Source of the DNA: Streptococcaceae bacterium AM104-57
GTDB lineage: Bacteria; Bacillota; Bacilli; Lactobacillales; Streptococcaceae
DNA length: 54,718 nucleotides
Reading direction: 5' to 3'
Assembly (NCBI GenBank): GCA_027659245.1
Contig: JAQDPW010000015.1
Location: forward strand, 1 to 54,718
Positions 45,041 through 54,501 of this stretch are shown in pieces (positions within the stretch are counted from its first letter, which is position 1; the number at the start of each line of letters is the position of its first letter). The notes beneath the pieces are model-generated. The model was not told the origin of the DNA and ran no database searches. It saw only the letters and a list, made by a program, of their open reading frames with translations. The position numbers were made by a program, and so were the translations under genes.

Positions 45041-46098
45041 ATTTCTCCTAACTTTCTACTAGTTCCCAGGAAATACGGAAACAAAGTTGTATCTATAAAA
45101 TGAGCGAATAATGAGCGGAATATGAGCGAATAAATAGTGTTTTTTGTAGATCCTGATTTTTCTAACAAACCTTGATTTACAAATAGTTGGAGGTAACGAC
45201 GCATGGTTGCCGCACTTAAACCTGTCAATTCTTGTGCTATTGCATTTGTTATCTGATAATGGTCTACAAGATAAGACTCTATTTTTTCAAAAATAGCTAG
45301 CTCACGTGGTTTCAAAAGTACTTTAACCGACTTGTCCGTACTATCAATTTTTTGCTGACTATAATCAAGCAAGGTTTCTAAAATCGCATCAAGCATAAAT
45401 TGGATAAATTTTGTAGAATCATTAGCCTCATTACTCTCTGTTAAGGCTTGGTAATATCCTGACTGATGTCGGTAAATAACAGACTCGACAGGAAGCCACT
45501 CAAATAAAGGATTCCATCTACTCAAGATTAGGCTCTGCCACATCCGTCCCATACGACCATTCCCATCCTCAAAAGGGTGAATAATTTCTAACTCAAAATG
45601 CACGATACAAGATTTGACAATATCAGATATGGGGCTAGACTCAGCCCAAGAAAATAAATCAGATACCAGATTAGGAACAAACTGGGGTCTCGCTCCAAGA
45701 TGAACAACTTTCCCTGCTCCATCAAAAACACTTACATCTCCTAATCGAAACTGTCCTGGATGCTTAACCAAATCCTGGGTCAACAATCGATGAGCCAGTA
45801 AAAAATCATCTATACTATATGGATTTAAGCGAAAAACCTTCTCATAAGCTTCATAAGCATTTTGGACTTCATGGATATCCTTAAGAGGACCTAAAACTCT
45901 TTTTCCCTCTATGACATCAGTCACCTGCTCCAAAGAAAGACTATTATTTTCAATGGCAAGGGAGGACTGGATGGAGCGAATACGATTTTCCTTGCGTAGG
46001 TGTAATTCCCTCGTTTCGAAAGAAAGTTGAGTCGCCAACTCAGAAATCTTCTGCACGAGATTCAATATTTCTTCTGTTATTTTATAGTTGGGTGTCAT
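44974..46098 (-). CDS. Fic-domain AMP transferase with repeat-altered C-terminus
   Basis: I start at ATG 46098 (MTPNYKITEEILNLVQKISE), which gives 374 residues. The inhibitory helix SSLAIENN (near residue 48, class II) and the active site HPFEDGNGRMGR (near 188) are intact. A winged helix follows (ITNAIAQELTGLSAATMRRY near 285). Such proteins transfer AMP to target proteins and are kept in check by the inhibitory Glu. After TIYSLIFRSLFAHF the C-terminus is encoded by three 11-bp repeats (45100-45132) and runs 67 nt into the next gene, which is unusual. The upstream HTH gene overlaps by 17 nt. Confidence 0.9.
   Translation of the reverse strand: MTPNYKITEEILNLVQKISELATQLSFETRELHLRKENRIRSIQSSLAIENNSLSLEQVTDVIEGKRVLGPLKDIHEVQNAYEAYEKVFRLNPYSIDDFLLAHRLLTQDLVKHPGQFRLGDVSVFDGAGKVVHLGARPQFVPNLVSDLFSWAESSPISDIVKSCIVHFELEIIHPFEDGNGRMGRMWQSLILSRWNPLFEWLPVESVIYRHQSGYYQALTESNEANDSTKFIQFMLDAILETLLDYSQQKIDSTDKSVKVLLKPRELAIFEKIESYLVDHYQITNAIAQELTGLSAATMRRYLQLFVNQGLLEKSGSTKNTIYSLIFRSLFAHFIDTTLFPYFLGTSRKLGEIWKTTNNVSFVSNSGRKINTLF
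45100..45132. repeat. Three 11-bp tandem repeats in the Fic gene 3' end
   Basis: On the plus strand: ATGAGCGAATA (45100-45110), ATGAGCGGAAT (45111-45121), ATGAGCGAATA (45122-45132). Eleven is not a multiple of three, so gain or loss of a unit shifts the Fic reading frame. Confidence 0.92.
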
Positions 46099-46393
46099 CT
46101 TCTTCCTTTCTATGTAAATCTTCAAGTAAAATCTCCGCAATTTTTACATCGTAGGCATTTTGAAGATTGAGCCAAGTTATTATCGAGATATTAGTAACCT
46201 TTGCTAACTTCCGAGCAATATCATGACTAATTGATTCCTCACTATTCACTAATTTACCGAGCTTCATTTCAGAAATTCCTAAACGCTCTGCAAATTCTTT
46301 TTGCGTTACGTTATACTCTTTAATCAACTCTTCAACATACTGACCTGGATGAAAAGCAATTAGGTCTTTGTATTCAACAATTTTATTACTCAT
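46082..46393 (-). CDS. HigA-type XRE regulator paired with Fic
   Basis: The 103-residue protein has HPGQYVEELIKEYNVTQKEF, the VapI/HigA start, then AERLGISEMKLGKLVNSEES, a full helix-turn-helix. It overlaps the Fic gene by 17 nt, so it is likely co-translated. By form it is an antitoxin-like regulator; whether it binds Fic is unknown. No good promoter is obvious; the spacer to 46491 is 97 nt. Confidence 0.85.
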   Translation of the reverse strand: MSNKIVEYKDLIAFHPGQYVEELIKEYNVTQKEFAERLGISEMKLGKLVNSEESISHDIARKLAKVTNISIITWLNLQNAYDVKIAEILLEDLHRKEEDDTQL

Positions 46394-46490
46394 AGTGATT
46401 GCTGACCTCCTCTATTTTTAGGATTTCGATTTCAACAGGAGTTGAGAAAGGTTTCTAAGATTAGCCAGATAAAAATTGAATTCAAAAAAT

Positions 46491-46904
46491 TTAATCATTT
46501 ATCTCAACTAAAAGTAATTTAAATAGCCCCTTTGTAACTATAATTATTACAATTACAATACTTAGTAAAAAACCTGCATTTATAAAATTTGGAATACAAT
46601 TAATACCTAAAGATAACTCCATCATATAAAGCAAACTAACTACAAATGTATAGAAATATCTAACAATTATTTCTTCCCATTTTGATGAATAAACGTCTGA
46701 TTTCTTATCATATAGAACAGACCTCATAGGAGAAGAATACAGTATAGCAATAGCAGAAAGCAAGAAACCCGTGATTACAGAAATAAAAGATACCGTGTCA
46801 CTATGATTTAGTAGCACATAATCCCTTAGGAAATATGATATAAATAAACTTACTACTAAAATCCCGCCAGAAATAATTCTATCTTTTCTTCGTAACTTTC
46901 TCAT
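46491..46904 (-). CDS. Small four-helix membrane protein, unknown
   Basis: The 137-residue protein has hydrophobic helices at about 12-28 (SGGILVVSLFISYFL), 38-56 (FISVITGFLLSAIAIL), 82-100 and 108-132 (FLLSIVIVIIIVTKG), with short basic loops. It overlaps the 3' end of the 277-residue gene by 26 nt, so both form a unit. I recognise no family. A membrane protein with four helices coupled to a soluble partner beside a restriction system is the form of some anti-phage membrane effectors (compare Kiwa), but that is an analogy. Confidence 0.75.
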   Translation of the reverse strand: MRKLRRKDRIISGGILVVSLFISYFLRDYVLLNHSDTVSFISVITGFLLSAIAILYSSPMRSVLYDKKSDVYSSKWEEIIVRYFYTFVVSLLYMMELSLGINCIPNFINAGFLLSIVIVIIIVTKGLFKLLLVEIND

Positions 46905-47712
46905 TTGACAAACTCTCTATTTCTTTGAGCAAAATATCTTTTACCTCTGATCCTAAAAATTTCCCAGTTGCCTGTTGTTTCTCGACATTAATTGAAATCT
47001 TTTTGATAAACGTATCACGGTTAAACACATGTTCAAATCCAGCATCATCGTTTCCTCTAATTAAGATACTAGAAAGTTGATGATTCTCAGACTCTTTCAA
47101 AATTCTTCTGAGAAATGTTTTGATTTTGTTTATTTTCATACTTGAGAGCTTTACGTTCAAAGTTAAATCCTCTAAACCATCCGTTTCAAATAAATCATAT
47201 AGAGCTCCGCGTTTTTGTGATAAAGTTGAAAAAATATCATCTTTTGAAGTAAACTGAATTTCATCAACACTAGATAATATTTTAAAAAATTCCTCTTTAT
47301 CTTCATAAAGACCTTTTATGCTAAACTCAACCCCTATCGTATCTTTAAGAATTTTTTCTAGCAAATTACGGTGTCTCACATCTGAAAAATACAATAAATT
47401 ATTATCCAAATCGAATAAGACAAAGAATTGCTTCAAAAACTCCAGCTCCGTTTCTGATTTAGGATTTTCTCGTTTTTGATTAGTATAGTAGTCCGTTACA
47501 GTAGTATCTCTAGGCTCTAACTTTCCAGATTCTATAACTAGAAAAACATAATGCTCATTTTTATCAACCTCTAGATGATATAAACCTTTTTCGTGTTTTA
47601 AATCACATGGGTTCAACTTATCAAAAGTCTTTAAAATAGGCTGTAACCACCGCTCCCCTCTTTTTTCACTTTTAATAAATGGTTTCCATATAGAAAAAGT
47701 AAGACTTGACAT
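46879..47712 (-). CDS. Unknown 277-residue protein next to the type I restriction system
   Basis: The protein begins MSSLTFSIWKPFIKSEKRGE and contains FVLFDLDNNLLYFSDVRHRN near 108 and a final basic helical part (SLSNEKVTKKR). It is soluble and mixed alpha/beta, with no motif that I can name. The ATG follows a TAA at once in another frame (47713-47715) and lies 50 nt after hsdS. The next gene, a membrane protein, overlaps by 26 nt. Low GC content compared with hsdR. I infer an accessory or defence function from location only. Confidence 0.75.
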   Translation of the reverse strand: MSSLTFSIWKPFIKSEKRGERWLQPILKTFDKLNPCDLKHEKGLYHLEVDKNEHYVFLVIESGKLEPRDTTVTDYYTNQKRENPKSETELEFLKQFFVLFDLDNNLLYFSDVRHRNLLEKILKDTIGVEFSIKGLYEDKEEFFKILSSVDEIQFTSKDDIFSTLSQKRGALYDLFETDGLEDLTLNVKLSSMKINKIKTFLRRILKESENHQLSSILIRGNDDAGFEHVFNRDTFIKKISINVEKQQATGKFLGSEVKDILLKEIESLSNEKVTKKR

Positions 47713-47762
47713 TTATTTGCCCTCAAATTCTTTCAACTTTAAAATTCTATCTGCTATTTCCC

Positions 47763-48977
47763 CTACTCCACCTTGGCCTGTCCATTCATCAGCATTGGCA
47801 AGAGCCAGTCGCGAAGTTGAGTGAGTTCTTGGTTTTGTCCTTGTAAACACTTGATTTGTGCAAAATAAGGCTCTGAAATTTCGTGAAAATTATTTTTGAT
47901 TTCTTCATTTGGTAGAATGATTCTAATTCCCGAAAAATCTTCTTTATTCATATTAGCAAAAGTATTTCCAGTCTTTGCACTCGCATTAGCATTTTCAAAA
48001 TAATTTTTCAACGCAAAATAAAGATAATATCGATTGGTTTCATCCTCAAAAACAATTGAATTTATTTGTTGATTTGTATGAGACCATTCAGTCGTAAATC
48101 CAATTTCACCCACTGTCGCAATACAAGAAACACATAAGCTACCTTCAGGTAAATACTTATTCTGTTGTACGCTTGCTCCTAAATCAGTCAATGATTCTGA
48201 AGTGCTATAAATAAAAGTATTTCCTCGTATATCTCCAATTGTTATAAAAGGAATTTCACCTCCAAAATTATCACTATTTGCCTTAGAAGGTGTTTTTCCA
48301 GTAATAATTTTCGATTCAAAGTCTCTAAGAGTCTCCACTCCCCACCCTTCTGGGATTTCGCGTTTGAGTTCTGGGTGATAGACCATCTTTCCACCTGATG
48401 ATTTGTAGGGGTTACCATTTTGGTCTGGGAAATCAAACTGCACAAACCAGTAGTCATAGAGGGTCTTAGCCATGGCTTCCAACTCTTGGTTGATTTGGTT
48501 GTTGGTTTGGATTTTTTGGTCAAGTAAAGTTAGAACTTTTGCTATTTTATCTTGATGTTCTTTTGAAGGAATGTATAATTCTATATTTAATAAATTTTCT
48601 TTATTTAATTTCGGTTGTGCACTTCCAGTTATATAGGGAGCAAAGCTAATGGAATTCAATTTGTAATAAAGAAAATCCGTATTTGTTTCATCATTCCCCT
48701 CGATAATGTGCGCATGGTTGTTTACCCAATATTTGCCTGTTGCTAGAGTACAAATTGATTTATTGTTAGATTTTAGATTTTCTCCATCTTCTGCAATTAG
48801 AATATACTTACCATCAAAAATATAATCATCTACATAGTCTACAATACCTTGTGCCCCATAATATGGATAAATTTTTTCAAGACCTTCTCTTTGTTTAGCT
48901 GAGAGCGGAACCCTTTTGTTATTATAAATTTCAATTAAATCACCTAATTTACGTAATTCAAATTCTACCTCACTCAT
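47763..48977 (-). CDS. hsdS: Type I restriction-modification specificity subunit
   Basis: The 404-residue protein has two target-recognition domains: about 8-150 (LGDLIEIYNNKRVPLSAKQR, ending in KLNKENLLNIELYIPSKEHQ) and about 210-385. Each is followed by the conserved spacer helix (KIAKVLTLLDQKIQTNNQIN, QELTQLRDWLLPMLMNGQ). YDYWFVQFDFPDQNGNPYKS is the typical link. It sets the DNA sequence recognised by the complex. It overlaps hsdM by 8 nt. I see no second silent hsdS copy in the window. Confidence 0.95.
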   Translation of the reverse strand: MSEVEFELRKLGDLIEIYNNKRVPLSAKQREGLEKIYPYYGAQGIVDYVDDYIFDGKYILIAEDGENLKSNNKSICTLATGKYWVNNHAHIIEGNDETNTDFLYYKLNSISFAPYITGSAQPKLNKENLLNIELYIPSKEHQDKIAKVLTLLDQKIQTNNQINQELEAMAKTLYDYWFVQFDFPDQNGNPYKSSGGKMVYHPELKREIPEGWGVETLRDFESKIITGKTPSKANSDNFGGEIPFITIGDIRGNTFIYSTSESLTDLGASVQQNKYLPEGSLCVSCIATVGEIGFTTEWSHTNQQINSIVFEDETNRYYLYFALKNYFENANASAKTGNTFANMNKEDFSGIRIILPNEEIKNNFHEISEPYFAQIKCLQGQNQELTQLRDWLLPMLMNGQAKVE

Positions 48978-50574
48978 ACTTAATCCCCTTCATCTGCTTC
49001 TCTATCTCCTGCTCCAGTTGGTGTGATTGCTGGAAGAGGTCTGAGAGTTTGTTTTGAAAGGCGGTCATCTTGGTTTCAAATTCTTCTGCTGTGATATCTA
49101 CATAGTCGATCTTAATGTCAAAGTATTGGCCTGCGCTGAGAGAGTAGTTTTTCTCCTTGATTTCCTCATAAGAGACAGTGACAGAAAAGTCCTCGACGGC
49201 TTCTTTTCTGATAAAGGTCTCGACAATCTTCTGCTCTTCTTCAGGAGAGAGCACAGTCTTTTGGTTCTTGCCTTCCTTGACCTTGGTTCCCAGGTTTGAG
49301 GCATCGATGAGGACGACATCGCCCTTATTTTTCTTATCGATAAAGAGGATGGAGACGTTAGTACCTGTCGTCGCAAAGATATTGGACGGCATAGAAACAA
49401 CACCTGCCAGCATTTGATTATCCACCAAGTGTTGGCGGATGGTCTTGTCAATCCCTGACTGGGCCGTGATAAAGCCTGTCGGCAAGACAACGGCTGCCTG
49501 ACCATCTGGCTTCAAGGAGTAGATGATATGCTGAACAAAGAGCTCGTAAATCGCCATCTTGTCCTTAGACTTGGCTGGAATCTTTGGCACACCTGCAAAG
49601 AATCGCTCGCTAGCTTCTGGCAAGGTCTCCACTTGGTCACGCCACTCTGAAAAGTCCAGCTTGAAAGGAGGGTTCGACACAATATAGTCCATCTTTTCAG
49701 GATGACGGTTAGCGATGATGGTATTTCCCTGTACGATATTATGAATCGAATGTTGCAGTCCATTCAAGATCAGGTTGAGACGGAGGAGATTAGAGGACTT
49801 TTGCGAGATATCCTGACTGTAAACAGTAGTCTTATCGACACCGATACGACTAGCCAGGTTCATAAGTAAGGTTCCCGAACCAGCTGACGGGTCATAGATT
49901 CGCACGTTTGATGGTTGGTCATTCCCCACCAGAATATCTGCAATAATCTTAGCCACAGAGTGAGGCGTGTAATACTCAGCATACTTACCACCGCCATCTT
50001 TGTTGTAGTCCTTAATCATGTACTCAAAGAGAGTAGAGAAAAAATCAAAGCCTTGTGAAAAAATGGTCTCATCAAACTTGACGCGTGCAAGGAGATTGAT
50101 GATGGCTTTTGCCACTTCGTTACGCTTACTGCTATCTGATATTGTGTCGGTAATCAGACGCTCATCAAATAGACGAATAGCTGTGTCGCCGTCTGTATGC
50201 ACAGAAAAGATATCGTTATTGTCAATAGCTATCTGATTAAGAGTATTTTCAAAACTCTCGTAGAAAGTCGCTTCATTTTGCTGACGGTGAAGGGTTTCAA
50301 TCAACTGGTCAGGCTTGAGCCAAGCCGTACTTGTACCGATATCCTCCAAGAGCCAGTCATAGTCATCTTCACTCAAAGTCAATAAGTGCTCATAAGTATT
50401 AACTTCGTCTAGGCACTTTGCCTGATATAAAAACTTATCATTTAAAAATTTGTAGAGGAAGGACTGGGTGAGGAGTTTGTACTCACCCGCTTCTCCTCCT
50501 AGTCCCGCATGGGTAAAGACCGCTTTCAAATCATCTACCAAGTCTTGGACTTGGACTTTGTATGTTTCATTCAT
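48970..50574 (-). CDS. hsdM: Type I restriction-modification methyltransferase subunit
   Basis: The 534-residue N6-adenine methyltransferase has an N-terminal helical HsdM domain, the SAM-binding motif YDPSAGSGTLLMNLA (near 224) and catalytic NPPF (SNPPFKLDF near 299). The gene shares one base with the hsdR stop and overlaps hsdS by 8 nt, so hsdRMS is one transcript. It methylates host DNA as part of M2S and protects it. Confidence 0.96.
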   Translation of the reverse strand: MNETYKVQVQDLVDDLKAVFTHAGLGGEAGEYKLLTQSFLYKFLNDKFLYQAKCLDEVNTYEHLLTLSEDDYDWLLEDIGTSTAWLKPDQLIETLHRQQNEATFYESFENTLNQIAIDNNDIFSVHTDGDTAIRLFDERLITDTISDSSKRNEVAKAIINLLARVKFDETIFSQGFDFFSTLFEYMIKDYNKDGGGKYAEYYTPHSVAKIIADILVGNDQPSNVRIYDPSAGSGTLLMNLASRIGVDKTTVYSQDISQKSSNLLRLNLILNGLQHSIHNIVQGNTIIANRHPEKMDYIVSNPPFKLDFSEWRDQVETLPEASERFFAGVPKIPAKSKDKMAIYELFVQHIIYSLKPDGQAAVVLPTGFITAQSGIDKTIRQHLVDNQMLAGVVSMPSNIFATTGTNVSILFIDKKNKGDVVLIDASNLGTKVKEGKNQKTVLSPEEEQKIVETFIRKEAVEDFSVTVSYEEIKEKNYSLSAGQYFDIKIDYVDITAEEFETKMTAFQNKLSDLFQQSHQLEQEIEKQMKGIKYE

Positions 50575-53500
50575 TAGTGTTGGTATTCCTCTTCGTATCC
50601 TTCAAATAACGACTCAACGATATAATTAAAATCCTGTCTTGTCAAACTACTTGCAGATTGGTTGGTTTTCATTTCAATCCGAGCTTCTTCTCGAATCATT
50701 TTCTTGAGAAAGTCCTCGTTATCGAGTATTCCTTGATTTTGACCAATTTTACGATCTAGTCTGACTTTAGAACCCTTGATGACATGGTAAATAGCAGGAA
50801 ACTCACTGACCATAGTCGAGTTGGTCACGTGCTTGTAGGAACGAGCTGCCATCTCATCTCCGTTAAAGTTCATGGTTAAGCGTCTCATACGAGTATGATA
50901 GTCCTCCACGGACTTAAAGAGTTCTTCATAGTCTTTTTGGGTTTCTTTGATATTCTCCATGGTGAAGCCTTCTTGGCCATGGATCAGATGTTTTTTCATG
51001 ATGCGCTGGAATTCTTCGTAGAGAGAGACCCACTCAGGATCCTTTTCATCACGTTGTTTTTTAATGCCACTTGCAACTCGACGTTTCAAGTCTTCCAGGT
51101 CATTGGCTGCTAGACGAAGTTCTTCTTCTGCAATCTTGACAAAGCTAAAGCTAGTCTCAGACATGGCAAGATTTAAGAGCGTCCGACTAGAGAAGTCGTC
51201 TGGTTTATCGATTAGAGACAGTGTCAGCATCCTTCTAGAGAGGACATTGAGCAGGGTTGCAATCTGAGCAATGTCGATCTGCTGAAGCAGGTGTTCGTAA
51301 CCAAGGAGACGGGCGATATTGTAGTACTGCTTGATAGACTCCAAGGCCATACGAAGATCGATTAACTGCTTCTTATCCTTGATATCATTGATGGCTTGGG
51401 AGAAGAACTCCAGATTATCCGTTGGATAGTCGATGAGGATATGTTCGGTCTTGCTCAACTCTTGAGAAATTTCATCTGCTGACACAAAGAGAGAGCCAAA
51501 AACATCCTCACCATTTTCCCCAGTCAGAGACGTATCATACTCTTGGTTGAGTTCTTCTAGATAGGCGCGATTGGTCTTGTCAAACTCCTTGGAAATATCC
51601 GCAAAGTCGATAACATAGCCAAAGAGGTAGTCCTTGTAAGGACGATTGACACGGGTTAGTGTTTGCAAAAGATTGTGAGCCTTGATCTTGCGCCCTAGAT
51701 AGAGGCGCTTGAGCCGAGGTGCATCAAAACCTGTTAGGAGCATAGAGTAGACGATGATAAGGTCAATCTTACCTTCCTTGTAGGCATCTACCTTGTCCTT
51801 CTTCTCTTCCTTGTCTCCCTCATCATGGAGGATGAGAGCGGAAGTCAACGTAGTTGAGCCAGCTTTGCGTCGTTCTTCTAATTGCTTTTCAAGCTCACGC
51901 GCTTGCTTGGACGAGTCACAGGCGATCATGCCACCGATGGTCTGGTCATCAAAGATCAAATCACGAGCACGATTGAAGTCCTCGATGATAAAGTCTAGCA
52001 TAGGCTCCACATAGTGAGGATGGGCAAAGATATCTTCCTTGGAAAGGTCACCACGTTGGATTTCTTCGTTGATGGTTCTGAGATTGTCCTTATAGGAGGT
52101 CTCGATATCTTCTCGCATCAGGCGTAGGGTAAAGCCGTCATCGATAGACTGGTTGTAATAGTATTTGTGGATGTAGTCCCCAAAGATATCACGCGTGGTC
52201 GCATGACTTTCCTTGGTCTTGCCATCTTTCTTGTAGGTGATGAGGGGCGTTCCTGTCAAGGCAATCTTAATGGCCTTGGTATCTGCCTGATAGAGATTTG
52301 GCAGGTAGGAACCTCGTTCATTGTAGGAACGATGAGCTTCATCGATAAAGTAGACATTTTGACGATTGAGATCATAGCCAGAGCGGTCTGTCAGATCCGA
52401 ATCATCCTTGAACTTCTGGATATTGACCACAGCGACATCATAGCCGTCTTGCTTTTGATTGAGCTCTTGAGGGTTATTGATGCGCTTAACCTTGAGGCCT
52501 CGTTTGGTGAATTCCTTAAAGGCCTGGTCTGCCAAGTCCAAACGATCGACGACAAAGTAAAACTGAGGAACGATTCCCTCTCTTGAGAAATAGTTGGTTA
52601 GATAGCGAATATTGAAGAAGGCCAAGGCAGTCTTACCAGAACCTTGGGTATGCCAGATAACCCCTTTCTTTACACCTTTTGCGATTGTTTCTTCGATAGC
52701 ACGTGTCGCAAAATACTGAGGATAGCGCATGACGTGCTTCTGCAACTGCATCTGACCGTCCTTGCTTTCTTCTTCTACATAGACAAGACTAAAACGAAGC
52801 ATAAAGAGCAGACGTTCCTTCTGGTACAAAGAAGACAGGAAGGCATTGCAAGGTGTATCAGGGTTTAGGTTTGTTGTAAACTCTGGCTGGGACTTGAGGG
52901 CAAAGCGCTTCATATCTTCTAGGACAAAGTCGATTTGGTCCTCGGTTAGTGCAGCAAGAGAATGAAGGAAATCTTCTTCTCTTTCTTCCTTGAAAGCATT
53001 AAACTTGGTCTTTGAATAGGCGTTTGAACCGTAATAAGAACCCTGTTTTTGCTGACCTTGACCACTGATATAGGGCAAGTTATCCGAAAGAGCTATCAAC
53101 TGGGTGATATTGTTAAAACGACGGAACTTACGGTTTTCAAAACGGTATCTGGTTCTGTCCTGCTCTGACTGAATTCCAGTCTTGCCATCGCGGATAGCAT
53201 TGGGCTGCTTAACCTCGATATAAGAAAGAGGCAGACCATTGACAAAAATAACGATATCAGGACGGAATTCATCCTGACCATTCTGACAAGTAACCTCAAG
53301 TGCCAGATGGAAGGTATTGGCTTCAGGATTCTCCCAGTCAATATAAATGGCATCTTCCTGACCTTGCAGACGTTTAAAGAAAGAACGTCCCAAGTCGTTT
53401 TGATCCAATTCCAACTTGATATTGGCTAGTTCTCTCTCAAAGTCATCCTCTGTCAAGTAGTTGTTAAATTTTAAAAATTGCTCCTTAAAAATAGATACAA

Positions 53501-53636
53501 GAATGTTGGTATCTGGATCTCTTTCTGCAATCTCCTTCCCATTGCGAGGAAGATAGGTATAGCCCATACGCATGAGATGCAGAGCTGCTGGAATTTGTAC
53601 CCTCGTTAATTCAGAAAAATCTTTTCTCTTTGCCAT
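50574..53636 (-). CDS. hsdR: Type I restriction endonuclease subunit
   Basis: The 1020-residue protein has the nuclease domain first (EFRPDIVIFVNG and SYIEVKQPN, the D...ExK active site, near 125-145). The translocase follows: Walker A HTQGSGKTALAFF (near 337), the DEAH motif YFIDEAHRSYNERG (near 440), SAT-like ALTGTP, and the helicase C part with YSMLLTGFDAPRLKRLYL. A long helical C-terminus binds the rest of the complex. It cuts unmodified foreign DNA far from the site. Full length, no frame damage seen. Start ATG 53636 with AAAGGAAG. Confidence 0.97.
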   Translation of the reverse strand: MAKRKDFSELTRVQIPAALHLMRMGYTYLPRNGKEIAERDPDTNILVSIFKEQFLKFNNYLTEDDFERELANIKLELDQNDLGRSFFKRLQGQEDAIYIDWENPEANTFHLALEVTCQNGQDEFRPDIVIFVNGLPLSYIEVKQPNAIRDGKTGIQSEQDRTRYRFENRKFRRFNNITQLIALSDNLPYISGQGQQKQGSYYGSNAYSKTKFNAFKEEREEDFLHSLAALTEDQIDFVLEDMKRFALKSQPEFTTNLNPDTPCNAFLSSLYQKERLLFMLRFSLVYVEEESKDGQMQLQKHVMRYPQYFATRAIEETIAKGVKKGVIWHTQGSGKTALAFFNIRYLTNYFSREGIVPQFYFVVDRLDLADQAFKEFTKRGLKVKRINNPQELNQKQDGYDVAVVNIQKFKDDSDLTDRSGYDLNRQNVYFIDEAHRSYNERGSYLPNLYQADTKAIKIALTGTPLITYKKDGKTKESHATTRDIFGDYIHKYYYNQSIDDGFTLRLMREDIETSYKDNLRTINEEIQRGDLSKEDIFAHPHYVEPMLDFIIEDFNRARDLIFDDQTIGGMIACDSSKQARELEKQLEERRKAGSTTLTSALILHDEGDKEEKKDKVDAYKEGKIDLIIVYSMLLTGFDAPRLKRLYLGRKIKAHNLLQTLTRVNRPYKDYLFGYVIDFADISKEFDKTNRAYLEELNQEYDTSLTGENGEDVFGSLFVSADEISQELSKTEHILIDYPTDNLEFFSQAINDIKDKKQLIDLRMALESIKQYYNIARLLGYEHLLQQIDIAQIATLLNVLSRRMLTLSLIDKPDDFSSRTLLNLAMSETSFSFVKIAEEELRLAANDLEDLKRRVASGIKKQRDEKDPEWVSLYEEFQRIMKKHLIHGQEGFTMENIKETQKDYEELFKSVEDYHTRMRRLTMNFNGDEMAARSYKHVTNSTMVSEFPAIYHVIKGSKVRLDRKIGQNQGILDNEDFLKKMIREEARIEMKTNQSASSLTRQDFNYIVESLFEGYEEEYQH

Positions 53637-53848
53637 AAAAACTTCCTTTTGCTAGTCAGAACTGTCTATTTGTACTAACAATATCTTTCAGACTATCTCT
53701 CCAATTTGTCACATAGTTAATTATCTATTATTATATCATAGTCCTATCAGAAAAACTTCTGATTTCACTAACTTCACTTTCGTAATACATATAGTCTTTC
53801 TCCTCAAAATATGGTATAGTAGAATCATACTATTCAAGAGGAGTTTAC

Positions 53849-54469
53849 ATGTCACACGATAAAGAAATGAAAGCTGTTTCTCCCCTTCTACAGCAAGCAA
53901 TCAATATTTCTTCCATCATCGGTGGAGTTGGTACTTTGATTTTCTGTATCTGGGCCTATCAGGCTGGAGTCTTGCATTCCAAGGAAACCCTATCTGCCTT
54001 TATCCAACAGGCTGGTATCTGGGGGCCACCACTCTTTATCTTTTTACAGATTTTACAGACGGTTGTTCCTATAATTCCAGGGGCCTTGACCTCGGTGGCT
54101 GGGGTCTTTATCTACGGGCATATCGTGGGGACGATTTACAACTATATCGGTATTGTCATTGGTTGCGCCATTATCTTTTACTTGGTGCGTCTCTACGGAG
54201 CCCCCTTTGTTCAGTCTGTCGTCAGCAAGCGCACCTATGACAAGTACATCGGTTGGCTGGATAAGGGCAATCGTTTCGACCGTTTCTTTATTTTTATGAT
54301 GATTTGGCCAGTTAGCCCAGCGGACTTTCTCTGTATGCTGGCTGCTCTGACCAAGATGAGCTTCAAGCGCTACATGACCATCATCGTCCTGACCAAGCCT
54401 TTCACCCTAGTTGTTTACACATACGGCTTGACCTACATCATTGATTACTTTTGGCAAATGTTCGCCTGA
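53849..54469 (+). CDS. TVP38/TMEM64-DedA family membrane protein
   Basis: The 206-residue protein has helices at about 20-42, 56-75 and 83-105, with the re-entrant block ILQTVVPIIPGALTSVAGVF, then IVIGCAIIFYLVRLYGAPFV, and C-terminal helices (FFIFMMIWPVSPADFLCMLA). These P-x-x-P and G-x-x-x-G features are those of the VTT/SNARE-associated family, now linked with lipid scrambling or undecaprenyl phosphate recycling; the role of this one is unproven. A TATAGT box at about 53814 and GAGGAG serve it. Monocistronic. Confidence 0.9.
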   Translation: MSHDKEMKAVSPLLQQAINISSIIGGVGTLIFCIWAYQAGVLHSKETLSAFIQQAGIWGPPLFIFLQILQTVVPIIPGALTSVAGVFIYGHIVGTIYNYIGIVIGCAIIFYLVRLYGAPFVQSVVSKRTYDKYIGWLDKGNRFDRFFIFMMIWPVSPADFLCMLAALTKMSFKRYMTIIVLTKPFTLVVYTYGLTYIIDYFWQMFA

Positions 54470-54501
54470 TCACTAAAAAAGTTGATCAAAAACTCAATTT
54501 T

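Noticed and set aside
47763..53636. Phase-variable inverting hsdS locus as known in pneumococcus
   Set aside because: There is a single hsdS with no truncated copy, inverted repeat partner or recombinase next to it within the window.
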